The position numbers and the translations under genes were made by a program. A stretch of DNA of 10,467 bases from Rhodospirillaceae bacterium. Lineage in GTDB: Bacteria > Pseudomonadota > Alphaproteobacteria > UBA9219. Shown piece after piece: positions 5,839 to 10,467 of the stretch. Under the pieces are notes generated by a model. That model searched no databases, was not told the origin of the DNA, and saw only the letters and a list, made by a program, of their open reading frames with translations. Position 1 is the stretch's first letter; every line of letters begins with the position of its first letter. The stretch is from the NCBI GenBank assembly GCA_003486725.1, contig DNGD01000206.1, positions 1 to 10,467 of the forward strand. The letters are read 5' to 3'.

Positions 5839-5874
5839 AAAATGCGCAAAACACGCACAACTAAAATGCGCAAA
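5839..5874. repeat. Direct repeat AAAATGCGCAAA x2
   Basis: Identical 12-mers at 5839-5850 and 5863-5874, start to start 24 bases, with a degenerate relative (AAAACACGCACAA) between them. Each has a TGCGCA palindromic core. An A+T-rich run follows. Operator pair or short iteron set; the ligand is unknown. Confidence 0.45.
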
Positions 5875-5923
5875 GGTTTTCTCAATCAAATAAATCGGTT
5901 AGATATTTTAAACAGAAATTCTC

Positions 5924-6355
5924 TTATCCATTACGGATCATGCGCTTGTAAGGAAGAGCTGTTTTCTCGCTCGGATTGTTCAGGCGATGCACGATTTTCA
6001 TCAAAGCGACTTGCCAATCATACTGCAGCTTACGCACAGACCACCCCGTCAGTCGTCCAAGACTCTTCCACCGCATGCCGTTGGCGCGAAGCCAGACGAG
6101 CTTGACCTCCTCGCGCTCCAACCACATGAGCCAGAGCATCACCTCGTCCATCTCGGTGATCTGACGCGCGGACGGCGGACCGGGATGAACGCGCGCGCCT
6201 TCCCAACCATACGCCTCCATAGCCTCGCGCACGATAAGCGGCCAAGCGTTGAAGTAGCCTTGCACGGTGACCTTGGGCAGCTTGCGCATGGTGCATGCCG
6301 CCTGCTCGACCCGATCCGCGACATCCGTCACGGTCTTGCGTGTACGGGCGCTCAT
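5924..6355 (-). CDS. DUF6362 family protein, helix-turn-helix
   Basis: 143 residues. Residues 10-60 match the family start as I know it: VTDVADRVEQAACTMRKLPK, VQGYFNAWPLIVREAMEAYG and WEGARVHPGPPS. Residues about 82-124 (EEVKLVWLRANGMRWKSLGR, LTGWSVRKLQYDWQVAL) resemble a sigma-region-4-like helix-turn-helix. The C-terminal tail is basic. It is probably a DNA-binding phage regulator, though no target is known. The ATG at 6355 overlaps the previous gene's TGA as ATGA and has GGGAGGG 4 bases upstream, so it is translated both by coupling and by its own site. It is the last gene before the 385-base gap ahead of the methyltransferases. Confidence 0.85.
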   Translation of the reverse strand: MSARTRKTVTDVADRVEQAACTMRKLPKVTVQGYFNAWPLIVREAMEAYGWEGARVHPGPPSARQITEMDEVMLWLMWLEREEVKLVWLRANGMRWKSLGRLTGWSVRKLQYDWQVALMKIVHRLNNPSEKTALPYKRMIRNG

Positions 6356-6669
6356 GCGACCCTCCCGTAAGTTCTGGCCTCAAGCATGTCACGCGCCCAT
6401 TGGCAGTTGTCGATCTTGGAGAATTGCAGGAGCGCGATGCGCGCTTCCTCAAGCGTGGTGAAGCCGAAGCGGAAGAGCATTTCACCGAACAACGCTTCGG
6501 GGCTTGTGCCTCTGGAGTGCTTCCACCCCGTCCAATACGCACCGCTTGAGCAAACGCGGCTCTCGCATGGATCGTACCGATCACGCACGCGCACATCGTA
6601 GACGCGGCCCGTGTGGGAGTATCGCCAGTAGATGTTCGCATCACGCGCCTTGATCATGTTCATCGCCAT
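6352..6669 (-). CDS. Hypothetical phage protein, 105 residues
   Basis: I do not recognise the family. The product is soluble, with an aromatic and arginine-rich first half (ANIYWRYSHTGRVYDVRVRD, residues 11-30), two cysteines (35, 40) in YDPCESRVCSSGAYWTGWKH, and a helical second half (SPEALFGEMLFRFGFTTLEE, then ARIALLQFSKIDNCQWARDM). The paired cysteines are too few for a classical zinc finger. The ATG at 6669 is chosen because GAAGGAGG ends 8 bases before it; the frame is open to 6744 (another ATG), but that part has no ribosome site and runs into the repeat region. It overlaps the DUF6362 start by 4 bases. It is the first gene after the TAGTGAC repeat array, so any promoter there would drive it. 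Confidence 0.7.
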   Translation of the reverse strand: MAMNMIKARDANIYWRYSHTGRVYDVRVRDRYDPCESRVCSSGAYWTGWKHSRGTSPEALFGEMLFRFGFTTLEEARIALLQFSKIDNCQWARDMLEARTYGRVA

Positions 6670-6777
6670 GGCTTGAACCTCCTTCGTTGCTTCGGGGAAA
6701 ATGGGCAAGCGAAAGTAATTGCGCCGCGTGTGATCGCGGGGCATCGCTTGGCTGATCGTGTGTGAGAGAAAAATTTG

Positions 6778-6810
6778 TATACCCCCAGTGTCCCATCACT
6801 GGGGGGTATA
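6778..6810. repeat. Hairpin flanking the A+T block
   Basis: TATACCCCCAGTG pairs with CACTGGGGGGTATA around TCCCAT: 13 base pairs with one bulged G. The right end runs directly into the A/T block. The AGTG/CACT ends resemble half of the TAGTGAC repeat. Confidence 0.55.
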
Positions 6811-6828
6811 TATTTATATATAGGGGGC

Positions 6829-6975
6829 CAGTGACGCTGCAGGCCGCAGAAAACCTAGCTTTTTGCCTAGTTAGGGACGATCCGTCACTAGTGACGGTTT
6901 TTTGAGCAAAACTGCGGGTTAGAGCGTCACTAACTAGGAGCCATAACTGGGTAGTGACGTAGTGACTAGTGACGG
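6829..6975. repeat. TAGTGAC(G) repeat array, about seven copies
   Basis: Copies: CAGTGACG 6829-6836; CGTCACTA and TAGTGACG overlapping in the palindrome 6882-6897; CGTCACTA 6925-6932; and three in tandem at 6952-6959, 6960-6966 and 6967-6974. Both orientations occur. This density of one 7-8-mer in 150 bases, next to an A/T block and just after a replication gene, fits iterons or a multi-site operator. Confidence 0.6.
6882..6903 (+). terminator. Palindrome plus T6, plus-strand terminator-like
   Basis: CCGTCACTAGTGACGG can fold as CCGTCA/TGACGG with a CTAG loop and is followed at once by TTTTTT. It has the form of an intrinsic terminator for plus-strand RNA, although no plus-strand gene lies upstream. 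The same sequence contains two of the array repeats, so a protein-site role is equally possible. Confidence 0.4.
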
Positions 6976-7022
6976 GGCCATTGCCAAAATGGATGGGCAC
7001 ATCGGCGCGCATGAGGATGAAA

Positions 7023-9191
7023 CTAATTCTCATGAGCGGCTCCTTTTGTTCCCACGGCAAAGCTGCCAACGCCCAAAGCGAAGGGGCCGTCCGGCACGTC
7101 GAGCCATTGGACAGTCTTGCTGCCCTTAACGGCAGCCTTGACCAGAATTTGGTTGTTCAAAAGATTTTGGATCGCGCTTTCGAACGCGATGCGGCCCAAC
7201 TTGTGGAAGGGTTCGGGCAATTCCTCGCGGCGCTCGTAAAGGCTGTTCGCGCCCGTCTTCGTATAGGGCAGACCCGCCTTCGCCGCCTTGTCCACGGCCT
7301 CCACAAGCCCGTCGAGCATCTGATCCTTGTGGGCGTAGACCGAACGCCGGAACTCATGCGTGCGGTCGATCAGAAGGCCTGTCTTCTTGTCGCGTGTGAA
7401 GGTGTGGATGGTCTTGTCGCCTCCAAGGTTACCTTTGACGAGAGCGCCCTTGTAGATGAAATCCTCTTCCCACTCGATGTTCAGCCATTTGCATTCCTCG
7501 CGCAGATTGGCCTTTTCATCTGTCCAGAAAACATACGCCCAGCGCCCGCCGTTCACGAGCGCCGAAGCGCCGCGAATGGTATTACGCGCAGCCATCGCCG
7601 TGATCTTGTGCCCGCCGCGCGAGCCGCTGTCCTTGGTCGTGTGGTGACACAGGATGATGGATATTTTCAGCTGCGCCGCCATAAAGGAGAACATGCTCAG
7701 GATGTATTGCGCGGCATTGTTGTCGCCATCGATGCTGACATTGATAAAGCAGGCAAGTGGATCGAACACGACAAGGCGCAAATCGGGAATGGCCGCGAGC
7801 TCAGATGTGATCATGTCCCAGAGCGGTGTTGTTTTTGTTCCCTCCGGTGACGTTGAGAACAAAGTCATGGGGCCGGACGCGCTCGGCAAGGGAATGGGAA
7901 AGAGGCGCACGTTTGGGCGCTCGCGCCGTCCTTCGGGATCAAGCCGATCAAGGCGACGGTGCAACTCGTCCCAATCGTCTTCCGCCGCGAAGATAACGGC
8001 AGCGCCCGTGGCGGTCACGGGATGGCCGAACGCCATTGGCTTCATATCAAGAAGACCGCCCGTCAAGCCAGGCATGGCAACCTTCAGCGAAAGGTCGAGT
8101 ATCAGCATGCCTTTGCCCGCGCCGCCTGTGGCCGCAAAGATTCCGGCGCAATTCATGGGGATCACGTCTTCGACCAGCCATTCAACGGGCTTTGACTCTC
8201 CTGCCTTGAAGCGGCTGGCAGACCAATCCGTGATATGAAACGGCCCTCGTTGATCCTCGGATGGCGTTAGCGTTTCAACGTGCTGCGCCAAGAACGCAGG
8301 GATATCGAAGCCTTCGGCGCATGCGTCTGCCGCATCCCAGCCTTCGGGCTTGTCCTGCGGCAAAGGAAGGAGACCGACGCTTGTCGCGCCAGTGGCCAGC
8401 ACGGCCTTGGCGGCGGCTTGCGCGTAGGACAATCCCGTCGCGTCGTTGTCCGGCCAGATCAAAACCTGCTTTCCAGCCAAAGGCGACCAGTCGGTTTTAT
8501 CGGTTGGGGCGTTGGAGCCGCTCAAGGCGCTGGTCGCAGGGATGCCGGAGTCTATGAGCGCGTCCGCCGCTTTTTCGCCCTCGACCAGAACGATGGTGTC
8601 GACGTCTGCGATGCCTTGTTGGTTATAAAGAGGGCGTCCTGATTTCGGCGCTTCCCATTTGTGCGCGACCGCGTTCCATATCTTGAAGGCCTTCTTGCGC
8701 TTGCCGTTTTCCTGATATTCATGCCGATAGACGACAAGCTGGATCACGCCAGCCGCGTTCGTGTAATTGTGCTGCGCGATGGGATGCCCCATGTCGGGCT
8801 GATTTTTAGAAACCTTCTGAAGTTTCGGCGCAGGCATGCGCTCGGCAATGTTCAGAAAGGCTGCGATGTTTTGAAGCGCCGTCCAGTAATCGTCCCCCCG
8901 CACGGCTTTCCAAACGTCGATGAGGTCGCCGAACTTCTGACCCGTGGCAAAATCCTCGCCCACGCCCATCTTGTTTTTGCGTACGCTAAGTTTGAGGCTG
9001 TCACCGGGCATCCCTGAAATGTTGCCACAATGAAACTCTTCGCCAACATAGATGCCGCCTGGCAAAAGATGGTCAAGGATTTGACGATAGCAATCCGCCA
9101 TGCGCTGTTTGACCTGCGCCGCATCGAGCTTGGCGCGGGGATCAGACGAGCCTTGTTTGCGGGCGTCGTTGAAGTCCATCTTATCCGCCAT
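7023..9191 (-). CDS. Phage replication protein: TOPRIM/primase-like region plus RepA-type AAA ATPase
   Basis: 722 residues from ATG 9191 (GAGGT 7 bases upstream). Probable primase-helicase or helicase loader of phage DNA replication. Residues about 40-120 resemble the N-terminal part of phage primases (GDSLKLSVRKNKMGVGEDFA, then TGQKFGDLIDVW). A TOPRIM-like part follows: TIVLVEGEKAADAL (199-212) with the acidic WPDNDATG (246-253). The RepA/AAA_25 ATPase has IFAATGGAGKGMLILDL (351-367; Walker A with GKG rather than the usual GKS/T), Walker B LRLVVFDPLACF (471-482), ILCHHTTKDSG (513-523) and NTIRGASALVNGGRW (537-551). The C-terminal 120 residues look winged-helix-like. No N-terminal zinc-finger cysteines are visible, so true primase activity is uncertain. 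It overlaps the upstream nuclease gene by 11 bases, suggesting one replication operon. Confidence 0.88.
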   Translation of the reverse strand: MADKMDFNDARKQGSSDPRAKLDAAQVKQRMADCYRQILDHLLPGGIYVGEEFHCGNISGMPGDSLKLSVRKNKMGVGEDFATGQKFGDLIDVWKAVRGDDYWTALQNIAAFLNIAERMPAPKLQKVSKNQPDMGHPIAQHNYTNAAGVIQLVVYRHEYQENGKRKKAFKIWNAVAHKWEAPKSGRPLYNQQGIADVDTIVLVEGEKAADALIDSGIPATSALSGSNAPTDKTDWSPLAGKQVLIWPDNDATGLSYAQAAAKAVLATGATSVGLLPLPQDKPEGWDAADACAEGFDIPAFLAQHVETLTPSEDQRGPFHITDWSASRFKAGESKPVEWLVEDVIPMNCAGIFAATGGAGKGMLILDLSLKVAMPGLTGGLLDMKPMAFGHPVTATGAAVIFAAEDDWDELHRRLDRLDPEGRRERPNVRLFPIPLPSASGPMTLFSTSPEGTKTTPLWDMITSELAAIPDLRLVVFDPLACFINVSIDGDNNAAQYILSMFSFMAAQLKISIILCHHTTKDSGSRGGHKITAMAARNTIRGASALVNGGRWAYVFWTDEKANLREECKWLNIEWEEDFIYKGALVKGNLGGDKTIHTFTRDKKTGLLIDRTHEFRRSVYAHKDQMLDGLVEAVDKAAKAGLPYTKTGANSLYERREELPEPFHKLGRIAFESAIQNLLNNQILVKAAVKGSKTVQWLDVPDGPFALGVGSFAVGTKGAAHEN

Positions 9192-9954
9192 GCCAGCACC
9201 TCTTGGCATAGGGGCAGCATAGGCACAAATAGTAATCGGCGTTCGCTGCCATGCGCGGCAGCAACTCTCCGGCATCCGTCGCGCGCAGAATGTTCACAGC
9301 CTTGTCGCTCGTGCTTTGCGCGAGGGCGGCATCGAACGGCACAAGCTCGTGATAAAGTTCTTCCGTATCTTTGTTCAGGGCAGTGAACAAAGCGGGCGTT
9401 TGCACCAAATCGGGCATATAGCCCTGATAAAGTGCGACCTGCGCGGCATAGAGCGGCTTCGATATCGCCAGCCCGCGCTTGACCAGATCCTGCCAGCTTT
9501 TGTCCTTAAGCGCCTTGTGTTCCCACAGCGCGGGATAAAAGAACCATGACGGGCCGTCGACAACGACGCCATCGATGTGGCCCTTGATGCGCCCCTTAGC
9601 GACCGAAAAGCCGAACTGCCCTCCATCCGCTTTCTCGGTGCGCAGATTGAACCCAGCCCCGCGCAGCCATTTGATGGACAAAGCCTCAAACTGATGCCCC
9701 GCTGCGAAGATGCGCAATGTTTGGCCGTTAAAATCCTTGTCAGGATCCTTGGGCGCACCAACGAACTCGTACTGGATGCGCCGAGAACAAGGATCGCCCA
9801 GCATGGACGCACCTAGATACTCACGGCGCGGCTGCGTTGCGCGCTCCGCGATTAGGGCGGCATCGATCAATTCGTTGATGCGGTGGCCGATGGGGATGGC
9901 GCGAGGATCCTGCGCGGCGCGATCCGAGCCGTGATTGAAATCAAGCATGCTCAA
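9181..9954 (-). CDS. Cas4/RecB-like PD-(D/E)XK nuclease with Fe-S-type cysteines
   Basis: 257 residues. The nuclease core has GASMLGDPCSRRIQYEF (48-64), GHQFE (86-90), GHIDGVV with Asp128 (125-131), WEHKALK with Glu145 and Lys147 (144-150), and the QxxxY motif QVALYQGY (172-179). Cys56, together with Cys244, Cys247 and Cys253 in YYLCLCCPYAKRCW, are placed as in Cas4/AddB-type nucleases that hold a 4Fe-4S cluster; Cys246 is extra. It would resect or process DNA ends beside the replication ATPase; no cas genes are near, so CRISPR adaptation is not implied. I chose the TTG start at 9954: it overlaps the previous stop as TTGA and has GGAGG 7 bases upstream. An ATG at 9948 is the alternative, with a 13-base gap to that site. 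Confidence 0.88.
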   Translation of the reverse strand: MSMLDFNHGSDRAAQDPRAIPIGHRINELIDAALIAERATQPRREYLGASMLGDPCSRRIQYEFVGAPKDPDKDFNGQTLRIFAAGHQFEALSIKWLRGAGFNLRTEKADGGQFGFSVAKGRIKGHIDGVVVDGPSWFFYPALWEHKALKDKSWQDLVKRGLAISKPLYAAQVALYQGYMPDLVQTPALFTALNKDTEELYHELVPFDAALAQSTSDKAVNILRATDAGELLPRMAANADYYLCLCCPYAKRCWHGG

Positions 9955-10292
9955 AACGGCACCTCCGGACTGCCCTTGCGCATGGCGTCCTGATAGGCCG
10001 TGACGATCACCTCGATCAGTGTGAGCACCTGTTCCTTGCTATAGGCAGACAGGGGCTTATCCATCCCGATCTCGGCCACGCATTCGCCGAGTGGCACAAG
10101 GCAAGCATGGATGGACTCGCGCTCAAAATCCGTCATATCAATCATGCCGTAGGACTCCTTGAACAGACGCGCGTACAAATCGAGGCAAAGCATCGAGCAG
10201 AAACGCCGCGCGGGTTTTTGAGGTTGTTTGATCAGGGCAGGCAGAAAGCCGAAGCCCCGTTGTTCGCGGTAACAAATGGCGCACCATTTCAA
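9951..10292 (-). CDS. DUF6511 family protein, zinc-ribbon-like
   Basis: 113 residues. CAIC (4-7) and CSMLC (32-36) give a C-x2-C ... C-x3-C arrangement that could hold zinc, with REQRGFGF between them. Residues 50-108 carry the family block as I know it: MIDMTDFERESI, GECVAEIGMDKPLSAYSKEQ, VLTLIEVIVTAYQDAM. Function is unknown; it is common next to replication and nuclease genes of alphaproteobacterial prophages. The start is TTG at 10292: it overlaps the previous stop as TTGA, with GGGAGG 4 bases before it. No in-frame ATG exists ahead of the first CxxC pair, and starting later would lose the zinc motif. Confidence 0.82.
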   Translation of the reverse strand: MKWCAICYREQRGFGFLPALIKQPQKPARRFCSMLCLDLYARLFKESYGMIDMTDFERESIHACLVPLGECVAEIGMDKPLSAYSKEQVLTLIEVIVTAYQDAMRKGSPEVPF

Positions 10293-10467
10293 GCGACCTC
10301 CCTTTGTCCGACGGCGCTTTCCACAAGCTGGCGGACACGGCCTTTGTTGAAACGGAAACTAAGCAGGCACGATGCGCGATATTTGGTCATGCCAAAATCA
10401 AGACGCGCGGTTTCGCCCAGAAGCGCGAGCTGTTTCTCGCTGGCAGGCTCGTTCATCCAGCGGCAGG
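10289..10467 (-). CDS. Unknown phage protein, C-terminal part (runs off window)
   Basis: The last 55 or more residues of a gene that is still open at the right edge. From a possible ATG at 10456 it reads MNEPASEKQLALLGETARLD, then FGMTKYRASCLLSFRFNKGR and ends VESAVGQREVA. The ASEKQLALL and TKYRASCLL segments resemble a short phage module (KQ..LL...G..LTK.EAS), but I cannot name it. Upstream in-frame codons (C, R, W) have no stop, so the gene is probably longer. Its TGA overlaps the DUF6511 TTG start, so it belongs to the same operon. Confidence 0.55.
   Translation of the reverse strand, partial: CRWMNEPASEKQLALLGETARLDFGMTKYRASCLLSFRFNKGRVRQLVESAVGQREVA

Larger units (their letters stand above)
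5539..5923. other. Non-coding stretch before the cytosine methyltransferase, hairpin- and repeat-rich
   Basis: 385 bases between the DUF6362 stop and the methyltransferase start. Frames stay open here, but their translations look like nothing known. It holds, from left to right: an 11-bp hairpin (5563-5588), two hairpins with the same AAGCCAC/GTGGCTT stem (5595-5678), a GACAGAAAG(G)CCA direct repeat (5634-5646, 5649-5660), a 14-bp palindrome (5691-5704), a twice-repeated AAAATGCGCAAA (5839-5874) and an A+T-rich run (about 5876-5935). It must contain the leader, and probably a promoter, for the methyltransferase pair; I could not pin a -35/-10 pair. Confidence 0.6.
6670..7022. other. Non-coding stretch with repeat array, candidate origin or operator region
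   Basis: 353 bases between the primase/ATPase stop and the next gene. It holds the ribosome site of the 6669 gene (near 6678-6685), a large hairpin (6778-6810), a pure A/T block TATATATTTATATATA (6807-6822), the TAGTGAC repeats (6829-6975), a 16-bp palindrome followed by six Ts (6882-6903), and an inverted pair CCTAGTTAG (6866-6874)/CTAACTAGG (6930-6938). A 130-codon frame starting at 7033 crosses the area but its translation is just the repeats. Confidence 0.6.

Noticed and set aside
5535..5885. Minus-strand ORF of 116 codons across the hairpin-rich gap
   Set aside because: It translates repeats and palindromes, has no ribosome site and no protein-like pattern.
6829..6975. TAGTGAC array as a CRISPR array
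   Set aside because: The units are 7-8 bases, partly tandem, in both orientations, and have no uniform spacers.
6641..7033. Minus-strand ORF starting MRISFILMRADVPIHFG with AAAGGAG 6 bases upstream
   Set aside because: The ribosome site is good, but the reading frame runs through the TAGTGAC repeats, the hairpin and the A/T block, and then overlaps the 6669 gene's ribosome site and start. It is more likely a non-coding region with a chance start; a very short leader peptide remains possible.
6969..7850. Long plus-strand frame (293 codons) opposite the replication ATPase
   Set aside because: Antisense to a well-supported gene; its length reflects the codon bias of the opposite strand. The translation has no recognisable domain.
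9181..9954. Reading the Cas4-like nuclease as part of a CRISPR adaptation module
   Set aside because: No cas1, cas2 or regularly spaced repeat-spacer array is visible in the window, and Cas4-like nucleases are common in phage replication operons.

Overview
The window looks like part of a prophage or phage genome (or a phage-derived island) from an alphaproteobacterium. The grounds are moderately high G+C by eye, tightly overlapping phage genes, and protein families I know mainly from alphaproteobacterial prophages and mobile islands (DUF6362, DUF6511, DUF3489, DUF6900, a GpA-type large terminase with its small partner). No rRNA, tRNA, integrase or structural gene is visible. The host assignment is inference from recalled families; no search was run.

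Layout: transcription is mostly on the minus strand, so it reads from the right end of the window to the left. First comes a replication block: a partial unknown gene (10289-10467), a DUF6511 zinc-ribbon-like protein (9951-10292), a Cas4/RecB-like PD-(D/E)XK nuclease (9181-9954) and a large TOPRIM plus RepA-type ATPase protein (7023-9191). All four are joined by short overlaps. A 353-base non-coding stretch (6670-7022) follows. It holds about seven copies of TAGTGAC(G), a 16-bp perfect palindrome and an A+T-rich block, and is a candidate origin or operator array. Then come a small unknown gene (6352-6669) and a DUF6362 helix-turn-helix protein (5924-6355), followed by a 385-base non-coding stretch full of hairpins. 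A methylation block follows: a C5-cytosine methyltransferase (4159-5475) overlapping a ParB-domain/adenine-type methyltransferase fusion (2940-4166). At the far left are the terminase small (383-940) and large (1-386, cut by the window edge) subunits.

A four-gene cassette on the plus strand (1086-2943) sits between the methyltransferases and the terminase. It has its own promoter regions and a strong internal hairpin, and encodes DUF3489, a 105-residue protein, a DUF6900-containing protein and a 167-residue protein. It reads against the rest of the phage and looks like a cargo ('moron') cassette.

How the parts may work together: the nuclease and primase/ATPase fit phage DNA replication or recombination, the two orphan methyltransferases would modify phage DNA against host restriction, and the terminase packages it. 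The most unusual feature is the 3' half of the cytosine methyltransferase gene. The +1 frame of the same strand stays open for 453 codons and spells a second recognisable phage-like protein pattern: six W-x-T-P/A repeats and an LNPxFVEWLMGxPxGWTD motif. The methyltransferase frame spells its own repeats (xANA, VADA, LGDA) and its C-terminal catalytic motif. This is a strong candidate for dual coding.
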